64,000 bases of DNA from an uncultured Sutterellaceae bacterium (GTDB taxonomy: Bacteria; Pseudomonadota; Gammaproteobacteria; Burkholderiales; Burkholderiaceae_F). Location: the NCBI GenBank assembly GCA_902797695.1, contig CADBTW010000088.1, forward strand, positions 23,837-87,836, given 5' to 3'. Numbering within the stretch: position 1 is the stretch's first letter; every line of letters begins with the position of its first letter. This document shows, one piece after another, positions 1 through 8,859 of this stretch. The notes under the pieces are model-generated. The model worked only from the letters and a program-made list of their open reading frames with translations, had not been told where the DNA came from and made no database searches. The translations under genes and the position numbers were made by a program.

Positions 1-299
1 CCGAAGGGGCGGAGTTTGAAATGCAGCCCGGGGAGAACCTGATCCGCGGGATGCTCGCTCACGGAGTGAAGATTGAGCACGCCTGCGAAATGTCCTGCGC
101 CTGCGCGACCTGCCACGTGATCGTGAGGAAGGGGTTCGATTCGCTAGAAGAGCCTTCCGACCGCGAGTTCGACTGCCTTGACAGGGCCTGGGGGGTCGGG
201 CCGCTTTCCCGCCTTTCCTGCCAGGTGAAGATCGGAACCGAGGACCTCACTATCGAGCTCCCGAAGTACACGAGGAACCAGGTTTCGGAGGACGACTAG
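1..299 (+). CDS. fdx: 2Fe-2S ferredoxin of the Isc system, 5' end cut by window edge
   Basis: Electron-transfer [2Fe-2S] ferredoxin that serves iron-sulfur cluster assembly in the cytoplasm. The reading frame is already open at the window edge (first full codon at base 3), so the N-terminal strand is missing. The visible part has the cluster-binding segment [12 protein letters not shown] followed later by LSC, which matches the cysteine spacing of adrenodoxin-like Isc ferredoxins, and the C-terminal strand ELPKYT. The ATG at 21 is internal: the residues before it (GAEFE) align with the family. The neighbour iscX starts one base after the stop, as in the hscA-fdx-iscX end of isc operons. Identification is secure; only the true start is unseen. 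Confidence 0.95.
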   Translation, partial: EGAEFEMQPGENLIRGMLAHGVKIEHACEMSCACATCHVIVRKGFDSLEEPSDREFDCLDRAWGVGPLSRLSCQVKIGTEDLTIELPKYTRNQVSEDD

Positions 300-300
300 G

Positions 301-498
301 ATGCTTACTTGGAAGAACACGCTGGAGATCGGCGAGGAGCTTTTCGACGCGAATCCAGATCTCGACCCGACGACGCTTAGGTTCACCGAGCTTCACGACA
401 TGGTCTGTTCGCTTCCGGATTTTTCCGACGACCCCGAAAAATCGTCGGAAGCGATCCTCGAGGCAATCCTCCAGGCGTGGCTCGACGAGCGGGACTGA
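301..498 (+). CDS. iscX: IscX, Fe-S assembly adaptor
   Basis: Small acidic protein (65 residues, the usual family size) that binds the cysteine desulfurase IscS and iron and tunes cluster assembly. Recognisable by the N-terminal LTW, the EIGEELFD helix, the [14 protein letters not shown] segment and the C-terminal [10 protein letters not shown] that are hallmarks of IscX/YfhJ. It begins one base after the fdx stop and is therefore the last gene of the isc operon, followed by a terminator at 531-563. Confidence 0.95.
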   Translation: MLTWKNTLEIGEELFDANPDLDPTTLRFTELHDMVCSLPDFSDDPEKSSEAILEAILQAWLDERD

Positions 499-530
499 GC
501 GTCGCCCGCCCTCATGCGGGGATTCAGGAG

Positions 531-563
531 AGGGGAGGTCCCGTCGGGCCTCCCCTTTTTTTT
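531..563 (+). terminator. Rho-independent terminator of the isc operon
   Basis: An AGGGGAGG arm (531-538) pairs with CCTCCCCT (549-556) and is followed directly by a run of eight T. It lies 33 bases after the iscX stop. Confidence 0.85.
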
Positions 564-697
564 CGGAAATTTTCGAAAATTTACCCGGCGGCGGGGCGTT
601 TTTCGGAATGTTTTCCCTAAACTTTCCCGACAGGTGTCCCTGCAGGGACTTTCAGGATGTCCCCTGGAGGTCTGCGAGGAAGAACGGAGGTTTTTCC

Positions 698-1120
698 ATG
701 ACGAACCATTGTCTTTCGCGCCGCGCTTTGGTCATCGGCGCTGCGGCGCTTCTTGCCTCTGCCGCGTGGGCGGAGCCGAACTGGAACTCGGCGCCTGGAC
801 GCCATTACGACAGGAACGGCAGCTATACCGGGAAGGTGGATCCTAAGACCGGAAGGGAATATGACAGGTACGGGTCGTATGTCGGGAAAACGGATCCGAG
901 GACAGGGAAGAAGTACGACAGGTACGGATCCTATGAGGGGAAGGAGGATCCGCGCACGGGGCGCCGCTACGACAAGTACGGGAGCTACGCCGGGAAGGTG
1001 GACCAGAAGACCGGCCGGGAGTATGACAAGTACGGTTCGTACATCGGGAAAACAGATCCGAGGACCGGCCGCCGCTACGACCGGAACGGAAGCTACGTAG
1101 GGAAGACCACTCCGAGGTAG
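698..1120 (+). CDS. Exported protein built of 18-residue YD-G-SY-G repeats, function unknown
   Basis: Not a protein I can name. The ATG at 698 is chosen because GGAGG (686-690) sits just upstream and the first 25 residues form a signal peptide with SRR before a hydrophobic Ala/Leu stretch ending AAWA, so it is secreted, possibly by Tat (twin Arg) or Sec. The mature part (about 115 residues) is almost entirely five full copies and one partial copy of an 18-residue unit of the form YD-[RK]-[YN]-GSY-x-GK-x-D-x-[RK]-TG-[RK]-x. The regular Tyr/Gly/Asp spacing suggests a beta-hairpin repeat, resembling the YD-x2-G repeats of so-called beta-flower proteins; that link is from memory. It stands alone between the isc terminator and argF. 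Confidence 0.75.
   Translation: MTNHCLSRRALVIGAAALLASAAWAEPNWNSAPGRHYDRNGSYTGKVDPKTGREYDRYGSYVGKTDPRTGKKYDRYGSYEGKEDPRTGRRYDKYGSYAGKVDQKTGREYDKYGSYIGKTDPRTGRRYDRNGSYVGKTTPR
806..1117 (+). repeat. 54-bp in-frame tandem repeat, 5 full units and 1 partial
   Basis: Units start at 806, 860, 914, 968, 1022 and 1076 (the last is 42 bp). Each encodes one 18-residue repeat of the exported protein at 698-1120. Copies differ at many third positions but keep the GGATCC/TACGA-type core codons, so this is an old, selected protein repeat rather than a fresh slippage array. Confidence 0.85.
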
Positions 1121-1181
1121 CGGGTTCCTGCGGGCGGAAACTCCCCGGCCGGACCGCTGAGGTAAGATTTTCCAATTCAGG

Positions 1182-1202
1182 GGGCCCTTCCTTCGAGGGC
1201 CC
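1182..1202 (+). other. Perfect hairpin in the argF leader
   Basis: GGGCCCT (1182-1188) pairs exactly with AGGGCCC (1196-1202), 24 bases before the argF start. There is no following T run, so it is not a classic terminator on this strand; it could end the upstream gene weakly or stabilise the argF leader. Confidence 0.4.
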
Positions 1203-1226
1203 GGAAAACATAAAGGATCCGTTGAA

Positions 1227-2231
1227 ATGCCCTTTAATCTCCGTGGACGCAGCCTTCTCAGCCTCTGCCACCACACGCCTGCTGAAATCTCCTACCTAGT
1301 CGACCTCGCCGAGGACCTGAAGCGCGCGAAGCGGGCGGGCACCGAGGTGCCGAGGCTTCAGGGCAGGAATATTGCGCTTCTCTTCGAGAAGACGTCGACC
1401 CGCACCCGGAGCTCCTTCGAGGTGGCTGCGGCGGACCAGGGAGCGCACACGACGTTCTTCGGCCCGACCGACTCCCAATTCGGCCGCAAGGAGAGCGTGA
1501 AGGATTCGGCCCGCGTGTTCGGACAGATCTATGACGCGATCGAGTACCGCGGCTTCGCCCAGAAGACCGTCGAGGACCTCGCACGCTACTCCGGGGTGCC
1601 GGTCTTCAACGGCCTTACGGACGAGTGGCATCCGACCCAGATGCTCTGCGACCTCCTCACAATGCGCGAGCATTCCGGGAAGCCCTTCAACAGGATCAGC
1701 TTCGCCTACATGGGAGACGCCCGATTCAATACTGGGAATTCCCTCCTCATGATCGGGGCGAAGATGGGAATGGACGTCAGGATCGGTGCTCCGAAGGCCT
1801 ACTGGCCTGCTCCCGAGATCCTGAAGATGTGCGAAAGATTCGCGAAGGCGTCCGGCGCCCGGATCACGCTCACCGAGGACCCTGAGGAAGCCGTCCGGGG
1901 TGTCGACTTCATCCATACCGACATCTGGGTTTCGATGGGAGAGCCCGCCGACGTCTGGGACAAGCGCATCGCGGACCTCAGGCCCTACCAGGTGAACTCC
2001 GCCCTCATGAAGGCGTCCGGCAATCCGCACGTGAAGTTCATGCACTGCCTCCCCGCCTACCATAACGACGAAACCGAAGTGGGCCGCGCGGTGATCAAGG
2101 CGCATCCCGAGCTCGCGTCCGGGGTCGAGGTGACGGAAGAGGTGTTCGAGTCTCCCTCCTCGATCGTGTTCGAGCAGGCCGGGAACCGTCTCCATACGAT
2201 CAAGGCGGTGATGGTCGCGGCCCTCGCCTGA
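1227..2231 (+). CDS. argF: Ornithine carbamoyltransferase
   Basis: Transfers the carbamoyl group of carbamoyl phosphate to ornithine, giving citrulline (arginine pathway, cytoplasm). The 334-residue length equals that of typical long-form enzymes. The carbamoyl-phosphate loop STRTR is at residues 57-61, the HPTQ motif and the D-x-x-TD region follow, and the ornithine-side catalytic motif HCLP is near residue 273. The same fold can be catabolic (ArcB), and without arcA or arcC nearby I cannot separate the two roles; the biosynthetic reading is the default. It stands alone, with a hairpin in its leader and a strong terminator behind it. Confidence 0.92.
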   Translation: MPFNLRGRSLLSLCHHTPAEISYLVDLAEDLKRAKRAGTEVPRLQGRNIALLFEKTSTRTRSSFEVAAADQGAHTTFFGPTDSQFGRKESVKDSARVFGQIYDAIEYRGFAQKTVEDLARYSGVPVFNGLTDEWHPTQMLCDLLTMREHSGKPFNRISFAYMGDARFNTGNSLLMIGAKMGMDVRIGAPKAYWPAPEILKMCERFAKASGARITLTEDPEEAVRGVDFIHTDIWVSMGEPADVWDKRIADLRPYQVNSALMKASGNPHVKFMHCLPAYHNDETEVGRAVIKAHPELASGVEVTEEVFESPSSIVFEQAGNRLHTIKAVMVAALA

Positions 2232-2269
2232 GCGTTCCCCTTCATGTTTCCGGCGCCGGCCGGAAAGGG

Positions 2270-2305
2270 AAAAGCCCTGCAGTTCATTCACTGCAGGGCT
2301 TTCTT
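2270..2305. terminator. Bidirectional terminator between argF and the convergent Nudix gene
   Basis: AAAGCCCTGCAG (2271-2282) pairs perfectly with CTGCAGGGCTTT (2291-2302) around an 8-base loop. T-rich on the plus side and A-rich at its 5' foot, so it can work for argF (+) and for the minus-strand block that ends at 2329. Confidence 0.85.
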
Positions 2306-2328
2306 CATGCCTGAGGCGTGGCAGGAGC

Positions 2329-3174
2329 CTATGGCCTGAAAGGCTTGTAGAAGCCTTCGGGGAGGATCTTCCCGGTTCTCTCAGCGAGCCATGCGAGAAC
2401 CGCAAGGCTCGCTTCGGCGGTCACCTTGCCGCGCGCGACGAGCTCCGCCATCTGGTCCGGGTCTAGGAGCTCCGTCGCCTGGACTTCCCCGTCGAGGTTC
2501 CGGGGAATGACGCCGTCCCGGAGCGATGCGTTGTAGCAGAGTGTGCGCTCGAGCATCCAGCCCGTGGTCGTCGGCCGGCTGCTGAAGAACGTGACGTAGG
2601 GCGCAAGCTCGTAGTCGGATTCGGAGAGCCCCGCTTCCTCGTGGGCTTCGCGTCGCATCGCCTCCTCGGGCGTCTCGCCCGCGGAGACCATGCCGGCCGC
2701 GAGGTTGTCCCACTTGCCCGGGTTGATTGCCTTCGAGTCCGAACGCTGCGAGGTCCATATGCGGCCGTCCGAAGCCACCCCGTTCATGTGGACCGCTACG
2801 GTGACAAGCCCGAGGAGCCGGAATGCGCTTCGCTCCATCACGGCAAGGCGCGAGCCGCCCGCGATCGGGCGGACATCAAGGAGCTCGTCCCGCCAGGCGG
2901 TGATCCGGCCTTCATCCCGGAGAAGTGAAGCGGCGGCGGCAAGGGCCGCGGCCCGCGCTTCTTCGGTCATCCCCTCGTCCACGAGCGTCAGCCGATTCCC
3001 GTCGAACACGAATCCCTTCACGCGGGACGCGATCAGCCGGGCGTCATCCTCAAGCACGGAGCCTGTTTCGACCGTGCCGATATAGAAGCCCTTCCGCTTC
3101 CTGTCGAAGGGCGTCGCCGCCTGCTTCGAATACTTCGCGAAGGACTTCCCGATCCGCCACTTTGTGTCAGTCAT
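2329..3174 (-). CDS. Nudix hydrolase with DUF4743-type N-terminal domain
   Basis: A 281-residue protein of two parts. Residues 1-115 resemble the DUF4743 region found in front of some Nudix domains, including those of thiamine-pyrophosphokinase-related proteins in fungi. Residues 120-270 carry the Nudix box at 161-183, with the Gly, the GE, the REAHEEAG core and the trailing Leu all intact, so it should be an active metal-dependent pyrophosphohydrolase. The substrate cannot be read from sequence. It follows lysS by 15 bases on the same strand and is the last gene of the prfB-lysS transcript. Confidence 0.85.
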   Translation of the reverse strand: MTDTKWRIGKSFAKYSKQAATPFDRKRKGFYIGTVETGSVLEDDARLIASRVKGFVFDGNRLTLVDEGMTEEARAAALAAAASLLRDEGRITAWRDELLDVRPIAGGSRLAVMERSAFRLLGLVTVAVHMNGVASDGRIWTSQRSDSKAINPGKWDNLAAGMVSAGETPEEAMRREAHEEAGLSESDYELAPYVTFFSSRPTTTGWMLERTLCYNASLRDGVIPRNLDGEVQATELLDPDQMAELVARGKVTAEASLAVLAWLAERTGKILPEGFYKPFRP

Positions 3175-3189
3175 CGGTCGCGCGTCCCG

Positions 3190-4725
3190 CTACTTGATCG
3201 AAAGCCCGGTTTCCCGGCGCATCTGCGGGAAGAGCAGCACGTCGCGGATGCTCGGCGCATCGGTGAGGAGCATCACGAGGCGGTCGATGCCGATGCCGCA
3301 GCCGGAAGTCGGGGCGAGGCCGTACTCGAGCGCGCGGATGTAGTCCGCGTCGTAGTACATCGCCTCGTCGTCGCCCTTGCTCTTCGCGTCGGCCTGCGCC
3401 TTGAAGCGGCGGGCCTGGTCGTCAGGGTCGTTCAGCTCGGAGAAGCCGTTCGCGTGCTCGCGGCCGACGATGTATAGCTCGAAGCGCTCGCAGACGCTCG
3501 GGTCGGAGTCGGAGGCACGGGCGAGCGGCGACACCTCGGTCGGGAAGTCGATGAGGAAGGTCGGGCGGATGAGCTTCTCCTCGGCGACGAGGTCGAACAT
3601 CGCCATGAGGAGGGTGCCCTTGCCGACGAAGTCCTTCTGGGGCTCGCCGCGGCGGGCGAGCTCTGAGCGCATGAACGCTTCGTCGTCAAGCTGCTCCGAG
3701 GTGTAGTCGGAGTACTTCATGATCGCCTGCTTCGGGGTGAGGCGGTCGAAGGGCTTCGAGAGGTCGACTGTCGTGCCCTGGTACTGGACCACGGCGGATC
3801 CGGTCGCCTTGATGGCAGCGTAGCGGATCAGCTCCTCGGTGAAGTCCATCTGGATCTTGTAGTCCCAGTAGGTCGCGTACCACTCGATCGTCGTGAACTC
3901 GGGATTGTGGCGCACGTCCATCCCCTCGTTCCGGAAGCAGCGGTTCATGTCGTAGACGCGCTCGAACCCGCCGACCACGAGCCTCTTCAGGTAGAGCTCG
4001 GGGGCGATCCTGAGGTAGAGGTCCTCATCAAGCGCGTTGTGGTGCGTGATGAAGGGCTTCGCGTTGGCGCCGCCCGGGATCGGGTGCAGCATCGGAGTCT
4101 CCACTTCCATGAAGCGGTTCTTCGCCATGAACTCGCGGATCGCGGCGAGCACCTTGGAGCGCGTGACGAAGCGGTTGCGCGAGGCCTCGTTCGTCATGAG
4201 GTCGACGTAGCGCTGGCGGTAGATAAGCTCGGGGTCGGTGATGCCCTTGTGCTTGTCAGGGAGCGGACGGATCGACTTCGTGAGGAGGCGAAGCGCTTCG
4301 ACGTGGATCGAGAGCTCTCCGGTCCGGGTCTTGAAGAGGTAGCCGGTCGTCCCGACGATGTCCCCGACGTCCCAGGTCTTGACGGCCTTGTACTTCTCTT
4401 CCCCGAGCGCGTCGCGCTGGACGAAGAACTGGATCGAGCCGGTCATGTCGCGGACCGTGAGGAACATCACCTTGCCCATCACGCGCTTCAGCATGATGCG
4501 GCCGGCGGCCTGCACCTCGATCCTTTCGCCCGCCTCGAGCTCCTCGCGGGTCTTTTCGCCGTAGGTCGCGCGGAGGTCCCCGAAGTAGTCTTTCCTCCGG
4601 AAGTCGTTCGGATACGCGACGCCCGAGTCGCGGAGCGCCTGCAGCTTCGCGCGGCGCTCGGCGATGATGTGGTTCTCGTCCTCTGCCGCGGGAGCGGCGG
4701 CGGCCTTGTCCTTTTGTTCGGTCAT
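3190..4725 (-). CDS. lysS: Lysyl-tRNA synthetase, class II
   Basis: Charges tRNA-Lys with lysine. The 511 residues have the expected architecture: an N-terminal OB-fold anticodon-binding domain (about 60-165, with IMLKRVMGK and FFVQRD strands) and a class II catalytic core with motif 2 ([15 protein letters not shown]) and motif 3 ([13 protein letters not shown]). The ATG is preceded on the minus strand by AGGAA at good spacing. The gene follows prfB by 55 bases, the same prfB-lysS order seen in many proteobacteria including E. coli, which ties release and charging to one transcript. Confidence 0.97.
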   Translation of the reverse strand: MTEQKDKAAAAPAAEDENHIIAERRAKLQALRDSGVAYPNDFRRKDYFGDLRATYGEKTREELEAGERIEVQAAGRIMLKRVMGKVMFLTVRDMTGSIQFFVQRDALGEEKYKAVKTWDVGDIVGTTGYLFKTRTGELSIHVEALRLLTKSIRPLPDKHKGITDPELIYRQRYVDLMTNEASRNRFVTRSKVLAAIREFMAKNRFMEVETPMLHPIPGGANAKPFITHHNALDEDLYLRIAPELYLKRLVVGGFERVYDMNRCFRNEGMDVRHNPEFTTIEWYATYWDYKIQMDFTEELIRYAAIKATGSAVVQYQGTTVDLSKPFDRLTPKQAIMKYSDYTSEQLDDEAFMRSELARRGEPQKDFVGKGTLLMAMFDLVAEEKLIRPTFLIDFPTEVSPLARASDSDPSVCERFELYIVGREHANGFSELNDPDDQARRFKAQADAKSKGDDEAMYYDADYIRALEYGLAPTSGCGIGIDRLVMLLTDAPSIRDVLLFPQMRRETGLSIK

Positions 4726-4780
4726 TCTTGGTTCCTGTTTCCTGAAAGTTCTTTTCCCGGAAGCCCAGGGAGGGCCTCCG

Positions 4781-5885
4781 CTAGACGCCCTGCTTAAGGC
4801 TCGCCTCGATGAAGGGATCGAGGTCTCCGTTCAGCACGGCGCTGGTGTTCGTGTTCTCGACATTCGTGCGGAGGTCCTTCACGCGGCTCTGGTCAAGCAC
4901 GTAGGAGCGGATCTGGTGGCCCCAGCCGATGTCGTCCTTCGCGTCCTCGAGCTTCTGCTGCTCGGCGCGGCGCTTGTTCATCTCGTACTCGTAGAGCTTT
5001 GCGCGGAGTTGCTGCATCGCGCGGTCCTTGTTCTGGTGCTGGCTTCGCTCGTCCTGGCACTCGGTCACGATGCCGGTGGGCAGGTGGGTGATTCGGACGG
5101 CGGACTCGGTCTTCTGGATGTGCTGGCCGCCTGCGCCCGAGGAGCGGTAGACGTCGATCCGGAGGTCTGCCGGGTTGATCTCGATCTCGATCGAGTCGTC
5201 GACCTCGGGGTAGACGTAGACCGAGGCGAAGGAAGTGTGGCGCCTCGCGTTCGAGTCGAACGGGCTCTTCCGCACGAGCCGGTGGATGCCGGTTTCGGTC
5301 CGCAGCGTGCCGTAGGCCCACTCGCCCTGCACGTAGATCGAGCAGTTCTTGATGCCGGCGACGTCGCCTTCCGTCTCGCTGTTCAGCTTTACGGTGAAGC
5401 CCTTGTTCTCCGTGTATTTGAGGTACATGCGCTCGAGCATCGACGCCCAGTCCTGCGCTTCGGTGCCGCCGGCGCCGGCCTGGATTTCGAGGTAGCAGTT
5501 CGCGGAGTCCATCGGCTGGTTGAACATGCGCTTGAACTCGAGCTTCTCAACCTGCTTCTCGATCGCGCGGACGTCATCCCCGACGCTCTCGACCGCTTCC
5601 CAGTCCTCCTCGGCGCGGGAAAGCTCGAAGAGCTCGTCCGCGTCCCGGATCCCGGTGTCGAGGCTCCTGTAGGAGCCGACGGTGTCCTCGAGGAGCTTCT
5701 TTTCCTTCGTCACCTGCTCGGCGTGTTTCGGGTCGTTCCAAAGGTCCGGATTCTCGATTTCCCGGCTCAGTTCCTCGAGCCGCCGCGCCTTGCGGTCGAT
5801 GTCAAAGATACCCCCTGAGGCCTTTCAGTCGGTCTCCAAGATCGCGGATCGTGTTCGCGATCTGATTAAGCTGCTCAGCTTCCAT
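4781..5885 (-). CDS. prfB: Peptide chain release factor 2, programmed +1 frameshift
   Basis: RF2 recognises UGA and UAA stops and releases the finished peptide. The start ATG is at 5885 on the minus strand; 27 codons later an in-frame TGA (5804-5802) interrupts the gene. The rest is read one base forward from GAC at 5803. Joined, the protein has about 367 residues, the normal RF2 length. The SPF tripeptide ([11 protein letters not shown]) that reads the stop codon and the GGQ loop ([12 protein letters not shown]) are both present. A TATAAT box lies about 35 bases upstream. This gene should be annotated as a join, not as the shorter 310-residue frame that starts at 5713. Confidence 0.97.
5801..5816 (-). 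other. RF2 autoregulatory +1 frameshift site
   Basis: On the minus strand this reads AGGGGGTATCTTTGAC: an internal Shine-Dalgarno-like AGGGGG, three bases, then CTT at the slip site, the in-frame TGA and the C that makes TGAC a weak stop. This is the canonical prfB arrangement, in which low RF2 levels favour slippage and full-length product. Confidence 0.97.
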
Positions 5886-5919
5886 GTGTGTCTCTGCTGA
5901 AAAATCAGTAAAAACAAAA

Positions 5920-5925
5920 ATTATA
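5920..5925 (-). promoter_or_regulatory. -10 box of the prfB-lysS-nudix transcript
   Basis: Perfect TATAAT on the minus strand, 34 bases before the prfB ATG and just behind the recJ stop. I see no good -35 match at 16-18 bases, so it is a -10-only call. Confidence 0.5.
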
Positions 5926-5942
5926 AGGGAGGCGGCGAAAGG

Positions 5943-7658
5943 CTATTCCTCAGCATGCTCGATCGTGAGCTGCAGGGTCCGCCGTCCCATCCATTCGTTC
6001 ACGTCCGGGTGGTATGCGAGCCGGACCCTTCCGGGAAGGGGAGAGGTGCGGCGGAAGAAGACGGCCTCGTAGGTTTCGCCCCCGGTCGAAACCCGCGCCC
6101 TGAGGTGCTCTCCCCCCTTCAGGGGCTGCTGCCGGACGACTTCGAACTCGTTCGCGAAGAGCGGGGCCTCGAACGACTGCCCCCAGACAACCGAATCGAT
6201 TTCCCGGATGAGGCTGAAGCTGATCTCCTCCGGGGACAGGGCTCCGTCCACGAGGATGTCCTCGGTCAGGGCGTCGGGCGAAAGCCTTTCGCGCACGACC
6301 GCTTCGAATGACTTCCTGAAGTCGTCGAGCCGGTCCTCCCGGATCGTGAGGCCGGCGGCGAGCGCGTGGCCTCCGAACTTCACGATGATCCCCGGCTCGG
6401 ACTGCGCGATGAAGTCGAGCGCATCCCTCAGGTGGAGCCCTTCGATCGAGCGGCCGGATCCCCTGAGGAGGCCGCGGCCGATTGGGGCGAAGGCGAGCAC
6501 CGGACGATGGACCTTCTCCTTCACGCGGCTCGCGATGAGGCCGACAAGGCCCTGGTGCCAGTTCGGGCTGAAGAGGACGAGTCCGGGGCGGGAAGTGAGG
6601 TCGGAAGACCTGAGGATCCGCCCGGCCTCTTCCTGCATGTCCCGCTCGATCGCCTTCCGTTCAGTGTTGATTTCCTCGAGGTTCCGTGCGAGTTCCTCGG
6701 CCCTGTCGCGGCCCGCGAGCAGGCATTCGAGCCCGATGTCCATCGTGGCGATCCTGCCTGCCGCGTTGATCCGCGGGGCGAGCGTGAACCCGAGGTCCCT
6801 CACGCTCAGCTGCGAAATGTCCTTCCTGCCCTGGGTCGCGAGCGAGAAGAGCGCGGCGAGCCCCGGCGACCCGGCGCCTTCCCGGAGCCGCTTAAGGCCC
6901 TGGGCGACGAGGATCCGGTTGTTCCTGTCGAGGGGCACCACGTCCGCCACGGTTCCCAGCGCGACGAGGTCGAGGAGTTGCGCGAGCTTCGGCTGCGCGC
7001 TCCTGTCGAACCGCCCCCTCTTGCGGAGCTCCGACCTGAGGGCAATCAGGACGTAGAAGATCACCCCCACCCCGGCGAGGTTCCTCGGGGCGCCCGCGCT
7101 GTCCGGTCCGTTCGGGTTCACGATGCAGAGCGCGTCCGGAAGCGTTTCCCCCGTGAGGTGGTGGTCCGTGACGATCACCCCGATTCCGAGTTCCTTCGCC
7201 CGGGCGACGCCTTCGAAGCTCCCGGCGCCGTTGTCCACCGTGAGGATCAGGTCGGGGCGGCCGAACTTCCCGCACACCGCGTCGACCACGGCGGGAGAAA
7301 GCCCGTAGCCCATTTCCATGCGGTCCGGAATGAAGCACGCGAGTTTCGAGGCGGGGAAGCCGAGCATGCCGAGCCCCCGGTAGGCGACGGTGCTTGCGGT
7401 CGCGCCGTCGCAGTCGTAGTCGCCGACGATTGCGATGCTTTTCCCCTCTTCGAGCGCGTCGGCGAGGACGGTGGCCGCCTCGAGCGCGTGCGGAAGGCTT
7501 GACGGCGGCGCGAGGGTCGCGAGCCCGGTGCTCATTTCCTCGCGCCCGAGCACTTTCCGTCCGGCGAGCACCTGGGAGAGCGGACGGGAAAATCCTTCCG
7601 ACTGGAGGCGCTGGGAGGTCGCGGGGTCGTAGGCCCGGGTGATGAAGCGGGTATTCAT
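5943..7658 (-). CDS. recJ: Single-stranded-DNA-specific exonuclease RecJ
   Basis: A 5'-to-3' exonuclease of the DHH family acting in RecF-pathway recombination and mismatch repair. At 571 residues it has the family's usual length. The metal-binding motifs are in order: DYDCDGATA near residue 80 (a Cys where Ala is more usual), DNGAGS, then TDHH, and the C-terminal DHHA1 region with the GGHALAAGLTI glycine motif. Its ATG overlaps the stop of the upstream rpfE-like gene by four bases, so the two are translationally coupled. recJ and rpfE-type genes are also neighbours in Xanthomonas. Confidence 0.95.
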   Translation of the reverse strand: MNTRFITRAYDPATSQRLQSEGFSRPLSQVLAGRKVLGREEMSTGLATLAPPSSLPHALEAATVLADALEEGKSIAIVGDYDCDGATASTVAYRGLGMLGFPASKLACFIPDRMEMGYGLSPAVVDAVCGKFGRPDLILTVDNGAGSFEGVARAKELGIGVIVTDHHLTGETLPDALCIVNPNGPDSAGAPRNLAGVGVIFYVLIALRSELRKRGRFDRSAQPKLAQLLDLVALGTVADVVPLDRNNRILVAQGLKRLREGAGSPGLAALFSLATQGRKDISQLSVRDLGFTLAPRINAAGRIATMDIGLECLLAGRDRAEELARNLEEINTERKAIERDMQEEAGRILRSSDLTSRPGLVLFSPNWHQGLVGLIASRVKEKVHRPVLAFAPIGRGLLRGSGRSIEGLHLRDALDFIAQSEPGIIVKFGGHALAAGLTIREDRLDDFRKSFEAVVRERLSPDALTEDILVDGALSPEEISFSLIREIDSVVWGQSFEAPLFANEFEVVRQQPLKGGEHLRARVSTGGETYEAVFFRRTSPLPGRVRLAYHPDVNEWMGRRTLQLTIEHAEE

Positions 7659-8731
7659 TGCCGGCCTTCCTTGTCGATCAGCCAGTCGAGCCCAGGCGCG
7701 GCCTTTTTCCCGAACCGGCCGAGGAACCGGCGCCTGAGGCCCCCGGTCCTGCGCGTGAGGGTGGCGGAGTTCCCCCGTCCGAAGCAGACCACGACCGCTT
7801 CGCCGGATTCACGCTCTTCGGCGCCCTTCCGGAGCCGCTCGACCTTTTCCGCCGCACCGGGAAGGGCGTGAAGCCATGCTTCCCAGTCTCTTCTGAGCCA
7901 GGGCTTCCACAGGTCGCTCACGACGGCGATCACGTCCCCCGGGGGCGCCTCGCGGGGCCACGTCCCGTCGGAAGTCCTTCCGACATACTGGCAGAGTATC
8001 CCGGACTCCTTCGCCCAGCCGCGGATCACCGGTTCGTCGGAAAGCACGGCGCGGATGAGGGTAGGGGGATAGAACCGGATCTGCCGCCCGCCGCCCGAGA
8101 TCCAGACCGTGTCCGGGGCAGGGCGGCCTGATGCCCGGCGCTCCGCGACCGGAGGCGCGGCTCGGAGCGCTTCCCCCGCCTCCTTCATCACGCGCTCCGC
8201 AGTGGCCCGGTCGCCCGCGAGCGCCTCTTCGTCCAGCCCGCGGCCTTCCTCGCATTCCCACGGCCTCGCGACGACCGGCCAGTCCTTCATCCGCGTCGCG
8301 TACCAGCGGTTGTCCCACTGCTGCAGCACGAAGCCATTTCGGGCGAGCGCCTTCCGCAGGAAGGGCGAGCACGCGTCGACCTCGCTGTTCGTGAGGGGAT
8401 CCTCCCCGAGCCCGAGGAACTTCCCGCCTGAAACGCGGCAGGGTGTGACCTCCCAGATCTCGGTCCCGAGGGTCGGGCCGTTGTCCTCAAGCCACGAGTA
8501 CGCGGCATGGGCGGGCGTCGTCTTCCCGCGTGGAACGATGTCCCAGAACCAGAGATGGTGGGGACAGAGCGCGAACGGCGCCGTGATTCCCGAGGCGAGT
8601 TGCTCGACCGAGACGTTCTCGAGGCCGGAGGCGATGCGCTCGAGCGCATTCCGTCCGGCCCCCCCGATGACCTCGCGCGCAACGGCCTCCGGGAGGCGCG
8701 CTCCGGGAAGCAGGTAGTAGGCAGTTGACAT
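7655..8731 (-). CDS. RpfE-like protein of unknown function, coupled to recJ
   Basis: A 358-residue soluble protein with no signal peptide or membrane segment. In betaproteobacteria and xanthomonads a gene of this size and style next to recJ is usually called RpfE-type regulatory protein or a phosphoglycerate-mutase-like protein. The conserved-looking parts are the HHLWFWDIVP segment near residue 80, an LTNSEVDA segment and the C-terminal ...VSDLWKPWLRRDWEAW... region. I do not see a catalytic motif I can defend. The stop codon overlaps the recJ start (ATGA), and it is divergent from lolC across 130 bases. Family assignment is moderate, function open. Confidence 0.6.
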   Translation of the reverse strand: MSTAYYLLPGARLPEAVAREVIGGAGRNALERIASGLENVSVEQLASGITAPFALCPHHLWFWDIVPRGKTTPAHAAYSWLEDNGPTLGTEIWEVTPCRVSGGKFLGLGEDPLTNSEVDACSPFLRKALARNGFVLQQWDNRWYATRMKDWPVVARPWECEEGRGLDEEALAGDRATAERVMKEAGEALRAAPPVAERRASGRPAPDTVWISGGGRQIRFYPPTLIRAVLSDEPVIRGWAKESGILCQYVGRTSDGTWPREAPPGDVIAVVSDLWKPWLRRDWEAWLHALPGAAEKVERLRKGAEERESGEAVVVCFGRGNSATLTRRTGGLRRRFLGRFGKKAAPGLDWLIDKEGRQ

Positions 8732-8859
8732 GGTGCCTAATTCTAACGGGTGCGAACCCGCAGGCTCCGGTCCCTTCCCGCTTAGAATGACAGCTCCTTC
8801 CCGGTTCGCGGCTTTCTGGCGGGGCCGGAGGGGCCCTCTTTAGTTAACTGCCGGGACAA

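Noticed and set aside
806-1117. Repeat array as a CRISPR
   Set aside because: Units are contiguous, in frame and lack spacers; they encode a protein repeat.
7655-8731. Calling the rpfE-like protein a phosphoglycerate mutase
   Set aside because: I see no metal-binding or phospho-Ser/His motif of either mutase class.
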